A stretch of 64,000 bases of DNA from Acidobacteriota bacterium (GTDB lineage: Bacteria; Acidobacteriota; Blastocatellia; Pyrinomonadales; Pyrinomonadaceae). The stretch covers positions 1 through 64,000 of the forward strand of contig JAIVJZ010000001.1 in assembly GCA_020199775.1 (NCBI GenBank). The letters run 5' to 3'. Under the pieces are notes generated by a model. The model worked only from the letters and a program-made list of their open reading frames with translations. It did no database searches and had not been told where the DNA came from. Below are positions 35,229-43,110 of this stretch, piece after piece (positions within the stretch are counted from its first letter, which is position 1; every line of letters starts with the position of its first letter). The position numbers were made by a program, and so were the translations under genes.

Positions 35229-36497
35229 TCAGCTTTCGGCGGGGGTCGGGATTTCCGTGTGCGCGTAACGCGCGGCGTGGGCGCGCGCGAAGTAGGCGGC
35301 GAGCAGGAAGGCGAGGAACATGATGGCGGCGGCCGCCCAGAAGGTGCTGCGGAGCGAGCCATCGCTCATCTTGTGGAGCCGGCCGTCCGCGCCGTAAGTG
35401 GCAATCGCGCTGTGGATGAGGATCGCGGCCACCAACGGCCCGACGGTGCGCGCTAGGCTCGACACGGATTGCGTAATGCCGAGCACGCCGCCCTGTTCGC
35501 CGCGCCCGACGCTACGCGAGGCGAGCGTCTGCAAAGAGGGCGTCCCGAGCGCGTTGCCCACGGCGAACGTCCCGCCGACCAGCAGCAGCATGGACAAACC
35601 CGTCTGCGGCCCGGCGAACGGGATCGCGAACAAACTCAGCGCGAACAGGAGCGCGCCCGCGAGCACCAGCGGCAACTCGCCGAACATCTTAACCAGACGC
35701 CCGATCAGTCCGCCTTGAATGAGCGCGCCGATGATGCCGACGTACATGAAAAGGTAGCCGTTGTGCGCGGCGTCGTAGCCGAAGCGATACATCGTGAAGA
35801 GCGCGAAGGAAGTCGTCATGATCGAGAAGGCGACGACGAAGAGAAAGTAGATGGCGAGGACATAGGCGAGGCGCGGCTGCTTGATCGCGGCGGCGAGTTG
35901 CGACCAGCGACCCATCGCGGCCGATGCGCGTGCCGGGTGATCCGCCGTCACCGTTTCGGGCAGAGTGAAGTAGAGCAGGACGGCATTAGCCAGCGCGAGC
36001 GCGCCCGCGAAGAAGAACGGCACGCCGATACCCCATTGACTGAGGATGCCGCCGATGGCCGGGCCGAAGACGAACCCGAGGCCGAAGGCCGCGCCGATGA
36101 GTCCCATGCCTTTGGCGCGGTTCTCCGGCGTCGTCACGTCGGCGATGTAAGCCTGTGCGGTGGAGATGTTGCCGCCGGTGCTGCCGTCGATGATGCGCCC
36201 CAGAAAGAGCATCCAGAGCGTCGTCGCGAAGCCGAGGATAAAGAAGCCGAGGCTCGTGCCCAACAGGCTGAAGAAGAGGATGGGGCGGCGACCGTACCTG
36301 TCCGAAAGCCTGCCGAGGATGGGCGAGAAGATCAACTGCATGACCGAGTAGGAGGCGATCAGGATGGCAACCATGCGCGGTGTCGCATTGAACTTCGTCC
36401 CCTCTGCGTAATGAGGTAGCACCGGGATCACGATGCCGAACCCCACGAGGTCTATGAAGACCGTGACGAAGATAACCAGAAGCGGCGAGCGTTTCAT
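35229..36497 (-). CDS. MFS transporter, TetA/multidrug-like
   Basis: This 422-residue protein has twelve predicted membrane helices. The MFS loop 2-3 motif GRLSDRYGRRPILFFSLLG is present, and GRIIDGSTGGNISTAQAYIADVT gives the antiporter-type motif C region. The sequence resembles the TCR/Tet class of drug-proton antiporters, which export small hydrophobic drugs. The substrate is unknown. The ATG at 36495-36497 has no Shine-Dalgarno sequence; hairpin A2 begins 5 nt upstream. A start 27 nt earlier would translate part of that hairpin. It lies downstream of a DoxX gene on the same strand. Confidence 0.9.
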   Translation of the reverse strand: MKRSPLLVIFVTVFIDLVGFGIVIPVLPHYAEGTKFNATPRMVAILIASYSVMQLIFSPILGRLSDRYGRRPILFFSLLGTSLGFFILGFATTLWMLFLGRIIDGSTGGNISTAQAYIADVTTPENRAKGMGLIGAAFGLGFVFGPAIGGILSQWGIGVPFFFAGALALANAVLLYFTLPETVTADHPARASAAMGRWSQLAAAIKQPRLAYVLAIYFLFVVAFSIMTTSFALFTMYRFGYDAAHNGYLFMYVGIIGALIQGGLIGRLVKMFGELPLVLAGALLFALSLFAIPFAGPQTGLSMLLLVGGTFAVGNALGTPSLQTLASRSVGRGEQGGVLGITQSVSSLARTVGPLVAAILIHSAIATYGADGRLHKMSDGSLRSTFWAAAAIMFLAFLLAAYFARAHAARYAHTEIPTPAES

Positions 36498-36501
36498 AAA
36501 A

Positions 36502-36589
36502 CAGTTTCGGGTTTCAGGTTTCAAGTTTCAGGACTGAGGTGCTCCGGTTCTCCAACTTGAAACCTGCAACCTTCAACTTGAAACTCTTC
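36502..36589. repeat. Hairpin repeat A2
   Basis: Left arm: GTTTCGG, GTTTCAG, GTTTCAA, GTTTCAGG. Right arm: AACTTGAAACCTGCAAC, then TTGAAAC. The loop contains GACTGAGGTGCTCCGGTTCT. It lies between the DoxX stop and the MFS start. Confidence 0.86.
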
Positions 36590-36590
36590 T

Positions 36591-37037
36591 TTACCAGCGG
36601 CGGCGGGGCGGGGCTTGGAGTCTTTCGTCGACGGAGAGGCGGCCGCCGCCCACCATGAGCAGCGCGAGCGACATGCCGAGCAGCGCGACCGTGTATTCGA
36701 TGCCCCGGTTGCTCAAAAAGAAACCGCCGCTCCAATGAACGCCTACCATTGCGATGAGCATCGTGACGGCGAGGAAGAAAGCCCCGGCGCGCGTCAGCAA
36801 GCCCAGCAGGACGAGCACGCCGCCGACGAGTTCGGCGAGGGCTGCCATGCCCATCCAGAGCCACGCCGGGCGCATGAAGCCGAAGGGCGCGCCCCCGGCC
36901 GTGAACTTCGCCCATCCCGGCCCGCCCCACACGCCGAAAACTTTCTGCGCGCCGTGTGCGATGAAGATCAGGCCGAGCGCGAGACGCACCGGCAAGGTGA
37001 ACCACGTCGCCGTCGTCGCAATCAAACTTTGGAACAT
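36591..37037 (-). CDS. DoxX-family membrane protein
   Basis: This 148-residue protein has four hydrophobic helices. The DoxX hallmark is RLALGLIFIAHGAQKVFG, and the second pair contains AALAELVGGVLVLLGLLTR. DoxX proteins are small quinone-pool-linked or stress-associated membrane proteins; the function of this group is unclear. A polar tail rich in Arg closes the protein. It lies upstream of an MFS exporter on the same strand, with hairpin A2 between them. Confidence 0.9.
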   Translation of the reverse strand: MFQSLIATTATWFTLPVRLALGLIFIAHGAQKVFGVWGGPGWAKFTAGGAPFGFMRPAWLWMGMAALAELVGGVLVLLGLLTRAGAFFLAVTMLIAMVGVHWSGGFFLSNRGIEYTVALLGMSLALLMVGGGRLSVDERLQAPPRRRW

Positions 37038-37443
37038 CGAGAGAGTCCTTTCCCTATTTCAGACAGGCCGTGTGGTCGTCTTTAACCATACCGGAGGCGC
37101 GGCGCACGACGCACGAGTCGGCCGCAGCACGTCGCCGGTAAGACACTCCCGGCGACGACTCCCTTCAGAGTTCACCGCGCGCGGCCTGCTCCGGTACAAA
37201 CTTGGCTTAAGCTGGTGCAACGCCGACAGTTTTATCATAGCTTTGGTTGCCGCGCACTAGGAGGGGGAAAGGGCAAGGGGTAAAGGGTAAAGGTAAAACC
37301 GCCCGCCGAATCGCCCGCGCCATCATCCGAACATTCCTCCGGCCGCCCCTTTGCCCCCTTCCCCTTTTCCCTTTGCCCCCTTATTTGATCTACACTGCGC
37401 CGCGCAACCCCCGACTAAACACGAAAGCCCGGCCGGTGATTTT
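37038..37443. other. Divergent intergenic region with hairpin B1
   Basis: The 406-nt gap separates the DoxX gene (minus) and an oxidoreductase gene (plus). Hairpin B1 (37262-37382) fills its right part. The left 200 nt should carry the DoxX promoter; I see no clear -35/-10 pair. No RNA gene is recognisable. Confidence 0.6.
37262..37382. repeat. Hairpin repeat B1 (GGGTAAA/GGGGAAA-word inverted repeat)
   Basis: Left arm (37262-37299): AGGGGGAAAGGGCAAGG, GGTAAAGGGTAAAGG. Right arm (37347-37382): CCCCTTTGCCCCCTTCC, CCTTTTCCCTTTGCCCCC. A loop of about 50 nt separates them. It lies between divergent genes. Confidence 0.82.
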
Positions 37444-38157
37444 ATGAAAGACACGACCTCGCGCCAACTCGTCATCACGCGCGTCCGCGAACAGGGACGC
37501 GACATACGTTCGTTCGACATGCGTCCCGAAGCTGATGCGGCAGGCGCGCGCGCCGTCGAGTTTCTGCCCGGTCAGGTGGCCGCGTTGCGCGCCGGCGGCG
37601 CGGACGAACGATCTTTTTATTTCGCTTTCGCCAGCGCGCCGGAGGACGAGGAGTTGGAGTTTTTGGTCAAGCGCGCCGGGGGCGACGGCGGGCAGTCGCT
37701 CTACGACCTGCGGGCGGGCGACACGGTCACGCTCACGGGCGTCGTCGGCCACGGCTTCCCGCTCGACGCGCACAAAGGCAAAGACCTCGTCATGATCGCG
37801 ATGGGCACGGGCGTCGCGCCTTTGCGCTCAGCCCTGCGCCACGCCCTCTCGCGCCCGGACGACTTCGGCCAGATCGTCGTCCTCTACGGCGCGCGCACGC
37901 CCGACGATTTCTGTTACCGCGACGAGACCGAGACGTGGAAGGCCGCGGGCGTCGAACTCCGTCAGGTCATCTCCAAACCCGACGGTTACGAGTGGGCAGG
38001 CTCGACCGGCTACGTCCAATCGCTGCTCGATCACGTCCTGCCCGATCTCAACGAACCCATCGCCCTCGTCTGCGGCTCGCCCGAAATGATCACCCACACG
38101 CGCGACCGCTTGCAGGAGATGGGACTCACGCCCGAAAGTATTCTCACCAACTATTGA
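37444..38157 (+). CDS. FAD/NAD(P)-binding oxidoreductase (ferredoxin-NADP reductase-like)
   Basis: This 237-residue protein has an N-terminal FAD-binding barrel (RSFYFAFAS, the RxYS-type flavin motif in modified form). An NAD(P)-binding fold with VMIAMGTGVAPLRSALRH and VLYGARTPDDFCY follows, and the C-terminal ALVCGSPEMI is typical of the cytochrome b5 reductase/FNR superfamily. It probably moves electrons between NAD(P)H and a partner protein. No ferredoxin or other partner lies beside it. I chose the ATG at 37444; earlier in-frame ATGs lie within hairpin B1. Confidence 0.87.
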   Translation: MKDTTSRQLVITRVREQGRDIRSFDMRPEADAAGARAVEFLPGQVAALRAGGADERSFYFAFASAPEDEELEFLVKRAGGDGGQSLYDLRAGDTVTLTGVVGHGFPLDAHKGKDLVMIAMGTGVAPLRSALRHALSRPDDFGQIVVLYGARTPDDFCYRDETETWKAAGVELRQVISKPDGYEWAGSTGYVQSLLDHVLPDLNEPIALVCGSPEMITHTRDRLQEMGLTPESILTNY

Positions 38158-38217
38158 AGCGAGTTTGTCGCCGCCGCCTTCGGAGGTAGTGCCCCGGTGC
38201 GGCGGGCGGGGGCGGGC

Positions 38218-38246
38218 TTGCTGAATGAATGCTCATTCAGTATGAT
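38218..38246 (+). promoter_or_regulatory. fad operon promoter with FadR-type operator in the spacer
   Basis: TTGCTG (38218-38223) and TATGAT (38241-38246) are spaced by exactly 17 nt. The spacer and the end of the -35 hexamer are filled by a palindrome, CTGAATGA-ATGC-TCATTCAG (38221-38240). This matches the Bacillus FadR operator layout TGAATGA-N4-TCATTCA. A repressor bound here would block RNA polymerase. The fadN start lies at 38290. Confidence 0.8.
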
Positions 38247-38289
38247 ATGCGGACTCTCGCGCGAACTTTTTGAAAGAGGTTCTTTCTCT

Positions 38290-40701
38290 ATGATTCGGAT
38301 CGAAAGAGCGGCGGTGTTGGGTGCGGGCACGATGGGCGCGCAGATCGCGGCGCACCTGGCGAACGCCGGCATACCCGTTCTCCTCTTGGACATCGCGCCG
38401 CGCGAACTCACGCCGGATGAAGAGGCCAAAGGTTTCTCGCTTGAAGCGCGCGCCGTGCGCAATCGCATCGCGCAGGCCGGACTCGACGCGGCGAAGCGTG
38501 CGAAGCCCGCCGCATTCTTCACGGCCGACACGTCCGCGCTCGTCGCGGTCGGGAATTTTGCAGACGACTTGGCGCGTCTCAAAGACTGCGATCTGGTCGT
38601 CGAAGCGGTCGTCGAGAATTTGGAGATCAAGCGGAAACTCTACGAGGGCGTCGAGCGACACAGGCGCGCGGGTTCCATCGTCGCGTCGAACACGAGCGGC
38701 ATCCCGATTCGCGCCATCGCCGAAGGCTTCTCGGAAGACTTCCGCGCGCACTTTCTCGGCATACATTTCTTCAACCCCCCGCGCTACCTGCACCTGTGCG
38801 AACTGATCCCGACCGAATGGACGCGCCCGGAAGTAGCCTGCTCCGTCTTCGGCTTCCTCGATCAGAGACTCGGCAAGGGCGTCGTCCTCGCGAAGGATCG
38901 CCCGAACTTCATCGCCAACCGCATCGGCACTTACGGCGCGCTCGTCTCGATCAAGACGATGCTCGAAGACGGTTACACCATCGAAGAAGTTGACCGGATG
39001 ACGGGGCAGGCCGTCGGCCGCCCGAAGTCGGCCACCTTCCGCACGTTCGACATCGTCGGGCTCGACGTGTTCGCGCACGTCGCGCGGAATCTCTACGAGG
39101 CCGTGCCCGAAGACGAGGAGCGCGAGGTCTTCGTCGCGCCCGAATTTTTGCAAGGGATGATCGGGCGCGGGATTCTGGGCAACAAGACGAAGGGTGGCTT
39201 CTACCGCAAGCAAAAAGGTGAAGGCGAGAAACAGGAAATCTGGACGCTCGACCACGCCTCGCTCGAATACCGCCCCGCGCAAAAAGTGAAACTGCCCGCG
39301 CTGGAGATGGCGAAGAACGTCGAAGACGTGGGCGAGCGCATCAAGGCTCTCGTCTGGTCGAAGGATCGCGTGGGCGCGTTTTTGTGGAAGACCATCACGC
39401 GCACTTTGCGCTACGCGGCGAACCGCATCCCGGAGATCGCGAACAACGTCGTGGACGTGGATCGCGCGATGCGCTGGGGCTTCAGCTGGGAGTTGGGCGT
39501 GTTCGAGACGTGGGACGCTATCGGCGTGGAGAAGTCGGTCGCGCGCATGCGAGAAGAGGGCGAGAAGATTCCCCTGAACGTCGAACGCATGCTGCACGCG
39601 GGCGCGCAGAGCTTTTACAAGACGGAGGGGAGCCAGCGTTTTTACTTCGACTTCGTCACGCTCGCATACCAGCCGGTCAACGAGCAGGCGGGCGTCCTTA
39701 TCCTGAAGTCGGTCAAGGAGCGCACGGGCGTCGTCAAGCGAAACGCGGGCGCGTCTCTGATCGACATCGGGGACGGCGTGGCGTGTCTGGAATTCCACTC
39801 GAAGATGAACGCCATCGGCGGCGACACGATCCAGATGATCAAGGGGTCGCTCGCCGAAGTCGAGCGAAACTTCGTCGGCCTCGTCGTCGGCAATCAGGCG
39901 CAGTATTTCTCGGTCGGCGCGAACCTGATGCTCATCCTGCTGGAAGCGCAGGAGGAGAACTGGGAAGACATTGATTTGATGGTGCGCGAGTTTCAACGCG
40001 CGACGATGAGTTTGCGTTATTCGCCGAAGCCGGTCGTCGTCGCGCCGTTCGGGCTCGTCCCCGGCGGCGGCTGCGAGGTGGCGATTCACGGCGACCGCAT
40101 GCGCGCGTCGGCCGAGTTGTACATCGGGCTGGTGGAGGCGGGCGTCGGCGTCATCCCGGCGGGCGGCGGGACGAAGGAGATGCTCGTGCGCGCGCTCGAT
40201 TCAATCCCGCGCGGCATGGACGACGCCGACCCCTTCCCGTTCGTCAAACGCGCCTTCGAGACGATTGCGCTGGCGAAGGTCGCCACGTCGGCCGGAGAGG
40301 CGCGGCAGTTGGGCTTCCTGCGCGACGAGGATTCGATCTCGATGAATCAGGATCGCCTCATCGCCGACGCCAAGCAGGAAGTGCTGGCGTTAGCCAAAGG
40401 CGGCTACACCGAACCGCAGCCGCGCACGGACATCCTCGCGCTCGGCCTGCCCGCCCTCGCCACTTTGAAACTCGGCATCCACCAGATGAAGCGCGGCGGG
40501 TTCATCTCCGAATACGACGCGCTCATCGGCGAACGGCTCGCGCGCATCCTGACGGGCGGTGATCTCAACCACCCGACGCGCGTCAGCGAACAATATTTGC
40601 TCGACCTCGAACGCGAGGCGTTCCTTTCGCTCTGCGGCCAGCGCAAGACGCAGGAGCGCATGGCGGCGATGCTCAAGACCGGCAAGCCGCTGAGGAATTA
40701 G
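38290..40701 (+). CDS. fadN: 3-hydroxyacyl-CoA dehydrogenase/enoyl-CoA hydratase (FadN type)
   Basis: This 803-residue bifunctional enzyme begins with the NAD-binding 3-hydroxyacyl-CoA dehydrogenase (AAVLGAGTMGAQIAAHLA, about residues 7-24; the C-terminal dehydrogenase domain follows). A crotonase-fold hydratase domain is at the C-terminal end, with PFGLVPGGGCEVAIHGD and AGVGVIPAGGGTKEMLV. The dehydrogenase-first order and length match Bacillus subtilis FadN, not the E. coli FadB order. It catalyses two steps of fatty-acid beta-oxidation in the cytoplasm. AAAGAGG lies 12-13 nt before the ATG. It heads a plus-strand run ending with fadA and fadE, behind a FadR-type operator. Confidence 0.93.
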   Translation: MIRIERAAVLGAGTMGAQIAAHLANAGIPVLLLDIAPRELTPDEEAKGFSLEARAVRNRIAQAGLDAAKRAKPAAFFTADTSALVAVGNFADDLARLKDCDLVVEAVVENLEIKRKLYEGVERHRRAGSIVASNTSGIPIRAIAEGFSEDFRAHFLGIHFFNPPRYLHLCELIPTEWTRPEVACSVFGFLDQRLGKGVVLAKDRPNFIANRIGTYGALVSIKTMLEDGYTIEEVDRMTGQAVGRPKSATFRTFDIVGLDVFAHVARNLYEAVPEDEEREVFVAPEFLQGMIGRGILGNKTKGGFYRKQKGEGEKQEIWTLDHASLEYRPAQKVKLPALEMAKNVEDVGERIKALVWSKDRVGAFLWKTITRTLRYAANRIPEIANNVVDVDRAMRWGFSWELGVFETWDAIGVEKSVARMREEGEKIPLNVERMLHAGAQSFYKTEGSQRFYFDFVTLAYQPVNEQAGVLILKSVKERTGVVKRNAGASLIDIGDGVACLEFHSKMNAIGGDTIQMIKGSLAEVERNFVGLVVGNQAQYFSVGANLMLILLEAQEENWEDIDLMVREFQRATMSLRYSPKPVVVAPFGLVPGGGCEVAIHGDRMRASAELYIGLVEAGVGVIPAGGGTKEMLVRALDSIPRGMDDADPFPFVKRAFETIALAKVATSAGEARQLGFLRDEDSISMNQDRLIADAKQEVLALAKGGYTEPQPRTDILALGLPALATLKLGIHQMKRGGFISEYDALIGERLARILTGGDLNHPTRVSEQYLLDLEREAFLSLCGQRKTQERMAAMLKTGKPLRN

Positions 40702-40820
40702 TTTCGAGTTTCGAGTTTCGAGTTTCAGGACTGAAAGTAGTTTCAAGTTTCAGGTTTCAAGTTTCAGGACTGAGCTTTGAAGTCTGTAATTTGAAACTTG
40801 AAACCTGAAACCTGAAACTG
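40702..40820. repeat. Hairpin repeat A3 (double left arm)
   Basis: Two left arms are present: GAGTTTCGAGTTTCGAG, GTTTCAGGACTGAAAG, and then GTTTCAAGTTTCAGGTTTCA with AGTTTCAGGACTGAG. The right arm reads TTGAAACTTGAAACC, TGAAACCTGAAAC. It seems that a second copy of the left half was added. It lies between fadN and ybaK; the ybaK start has no Shine-Dalgarno sequence because the arm ends 4 nt before it. Confidence 0.86.
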
Positions 40821-40823
40821 AGT

Positions 40824-41300
40824 ATGGATTATCCGGTAACGCCCGCCGTCAGGCTGCTGCGCGAGCGGAAGGTAGAGTTCGCGCCGCACCTCTACGCTTA
40901 TGAGGAGCGCGGCGGCACGCGCCACTCCGCCGCCGCGCTCGGCGTGGACGAGCACGCGGTCGTCAAGACGCTCGTGATGGAGACGGAAGCGCGCAAACCT
41001 CTCGTCGTCTTGATGCACGGCGACCGCGAAGTCTCGACGAAGAATCTGGCGCGCGCCATCGGCGCAAAGAGCGTGCAGCCGTGCGACCCGCAGACGGCGC
41101 AGAAGCACACGGGCTACATGGTCGGGGGCACAAGCCCTTTGGGGACGCGCGCACGCCTGCCCGTCTACGCCGAGCGCACGATCTTCGAGTTGCCGAAGAT
41201 TTACGTCAACGGCGGCAAACGCGGCTTTCTCGTTGCGATTGAGCCAAGCGTTTTGCGTGAGTTATTGTCGGTTGAGGAAGTTGAAGTAGCCATCAAGTAA
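40824..41300 (+). CDS. ybaK: YbaK/ProX-type aminoacyl-tRNA deacylase
   Basis: This 158-residue protein matches the YbaK family, which hydrolyses mischarged Cys-tRNA(Pro) or similar tRNAs. Key segments are LLRERKVEFAPHLYAYEERGGT, GVDEHAVVKTLVME, and ILPKIYVNGGKRGFLVAI-like text (ELPKIYVNGGKRGFLVAIEP). YMVGGTSPLGTR is the family's substrate-pocket loop, with the conserved lysine VVKTL. The start lies 4 nt after hairpin A3 and has no Shine-Dalgarno sequence. It sits inside the fad run, followed closely by hicB. Confidence 0.93.
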   Translation: MDYPVTPAVRLLRERKVEFAPHLYAYEERGGTRHSAAALGVDEHAVVKTLVMETEARKPLVVLMHGDREVSTKNLARAIGAKSVQPCDPQTAQKHTGYMVGGTSPLGTRARLPVYAERTIFELPKIYVNGGKRGFLVAIEPSVLRELLSVEEVEVAIK

Positions 41301-41313
41301 GTCGAGGTGCGAG

Positions 41314-41571
41314 ATGCAAAATATTTACAGGCTCCCTCTGGTGTTAGAACCGCAACCGGAAGGCGGATACACGATCACCTGCCCGCTGTTGCCGGAACTC
41401 ATTACCGAGGCCGATACATTGGACGAAGTACCGACGAACGTCTCTGATGCGCTGGCGGCAGTAATAGAGTCTTACGAAGACACGAAGCAGCCTTTGCCGG
41501 AGATTCTTAAACCGCTGAACCCGAAGTCGCCGCTGTGGACGGAAACACTTGTGATCGTGGGAGCGGCATGA
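41314..41571 (+). CDS. hicB: HicB-type antitoxin
   Basis: This 85-residue protein has the HicB partial RNase H fold: YRLPLVLEPQPEGGYTITCP, then LLPELITEADTLDEVPTNVS and LAAVIESYEDTKQPLPEIL. It is a different lineage from the first hicB in this window (23626-23829). It starts 13 nt after ybaK and overlaps hicA by 4 nt. Confidence 0.92.
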   Translation: MQNIYRLPLVLEPQPEGGYTITCPLLPELITEADTLDEVPTNVSDALAAVIESYEDTKQPLPEILKPLNPKSPLWTETLVIVGAA

Positions 41572-41780
41572 AGTACAGGGAAGTGGCAGCGAAACTGCAC
41601 AGGCTCGGTTGCATCGAGATTCCACGCAGGAGCGGCGGGTCGCATCGAAAATGGCACAACCCGGAGAAGCAAAAAATCGCGCCCGTACCGGACTGGGGCA
41701 ACAAAAGCCTGAAACTCGGAACCATTCGCGCTATCGTGCGGCAACTGGGTTTGGATTGGGAAGCGTTCAAAAATGCGTGA
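41568..41780 (+). CDS. hicA: HicA-type mRNA interferase toxin
   Basis: This 70-residue protein has MKYREVAAKLHRLGCIEI, then RRSGGSHRKWHNPEKQKI with the catalytic histidine in GSHRKW, and NKSLKLGTIRAIVRQLGL. The ATG overlaps the hicB stop (ATGA). It lies about 39 nt before fadA, so transcription of the module may depend on, or read into, the fad operon. Confidence 0.93.
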   Translation: MKYREVAAKLHRLGCIEIPRRSGGSHRKWHNPEKQKIAPVPDWGNKSLKLGTIRAIVRQLGLDWEAFKNA

Positions 41781-41819
41781 GAGTTTTAGTTTGAGGAAGT
41801 TTTACCGGAAGGACGAACT

Positions 41820-43004
41820 ATGAGAGACGCAGTGATCGTATCGGCGGTGAGGACGGCGGTGGGCAAAGCGCCGAAGGGGACTTTGCGCGACACGCGGCCG
41901 GATGAGATGGGCGCGGCCGTGATCGAAGAGGCGTTGAAGCGCGCCGAAGGTGTCGAGTTGAACGAAGTCGAAGACGTGATCATGGGCTGCGCCATGCCGG
42001 AGGCGGAGCAGGGCATGAACGTGGCGCGGGCGGCGGCGATCCGGGCGGGGCTGCCCGTCGAAACGTCTGCGATGACGATCAATCGCTTCTGCTCGTCGGG
42101 GCTGCAATCAATCGCGATTGCGGCCGACCGCATCAGGACGGGCGCGGCCGACGTGATCGTCGCCGGGGGCTTGGAGACGATGTCGCTCATCCCGATGGGC
42201 GGGCACACCATCAGGCCGAACCCCTACCTCGTCGAGCACTACCCCGACTTTTATCTGAACATGGGACTCGCCACCGAGAACGTCGCGCGCAAGTACGAGG
42301 TGTCGCGCGAGGAGCAGGACGAGTTTTCGTTCCGTTCGCACAGCCGCGCCTCGGCGGCGCAGGACGCGGGCAAGTTCGACGACGAGATCGTGCCGCTCAA
42401 GGTCGTGTTCGAAGAGTTGGACGAGCGCGGGCGCAAACAGCGGCGCGAGACGACGTTCGAGCGCGACGAGGGCGTCAGGCGCGACACGTCGGCGGAAAGC
42501 CTCGCCAAACTGCGACCGGCGTTTCACGCGCAGGGGACGATCACGGCGGGCAACGCATCGCAGATGTCGGACGGCGCGGCGGCGGCGGTCGTCATGTCGG
42601 CCGCGCGCGCGCGTGCTCTGGGCTTGCGCCCGTTGGCGCGCTTCGTGGCCTACGCCACCGCCGGATGCCCGCCCGAAGAGATGGGCATCGGGCCGGTCTA
42701 CGCGATCCCGAAGGTGTTGAAGATCGCGGGGCTGACGCTAGGCCAGATCGACGTGATCGAACTCAACGAAGCCTTCGCCGCGCAATCGCTGGCCGTGATT
42801 CGCACGCTCGCGCTCGACCCGGAACGCGTGAACGTCAACGGCGGCGCAATCGCGCTCGGCCACCCGCTCGGCTGCACGGGCGCGAAGTTGACCGCGACCG
42901 CCCTGCGCGAACTCGAACGCAGGGGCGGACGCTACGCGATGGTGACGATGTGCGTCGGCGGCGGCATGGGCGCGGCCGGAATTTTCGAGCGGCTCGAAAA
43001 TTAG
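41820..43004 (+). CDS. fadA: Acetyl-CoA acyltransferase (thiolase)
   Basis: This 394-residue thiolase cleaves 3-ketoacyl-CoA to acetyl-CoA and a shortened acyl-CoA. The acyl-accepting cysteine is C91 in [15 protein letters not shown]. The C-terminal catalytic pair is [16 protein letters not shown] (histidine) and [15 protein letters not shown] (cysteine). It is the third enzyme of the beta-oxidation run. Hairpin A4 follows, then fadE. Confidence 0.95.
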   Translation: MRDAVIVSAVRTAVGKAPKGTLRDTRPDEMGAAVIEEALKRAEGVELNEVEDVIMGCAMPEAEQGMNVARAAAIRAGLPVETSAMTINRFCSSGLQSIAIAADRIRTGAADVIVAGGLETMSLIPMGGHTIRPNPYLVEHYPDFYLNMGLATENVARKYEVSREEQDEFSFRSHSRASAAQDAGKFDDEIVPLKVVFEELDERGRKQRRETTFERDEGVRRDTSAESLAKLRPAFHAQGTITAGNASQMSDGAAAAVVMSAARARALGLRPLARFVAYATAGCPPEEMGIGPVYAIPKVLKIAGLTLGQIDVIELNEAFAAQSLAVIRTLALDPERVNVNGGAIALGHPLGCTGAKLTATALRELERRGGRYAMVTMCVGGGMGAAGIFERLEN

Positions 43005-43086
43005 TTTCAGGTTTCGAGTTTCAGGTTTCAGGACTGAGGTTCTGAGGCTGTCAGACTTGAAACTTGAAACCTGAAACCTGAAACTG
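43003..43086. repeat. Hairpin repeat A4
   Basis: Left arm: AGTTTCAGGTTTCGAGTTTC, AGGTTTCAGG. Right arm: GACTTGAAACTTGAAACCTG, AAACCTGAAAC. The loop contains GACTGAGGTTCTGAGGCTGTC. It begins at the fadA stop and ends 25 nt before the fadE start. Confidence 0.86.
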
Positions 43087-43110
43087 TATTGCGACTGAAA
43101 GGAGCAAATT

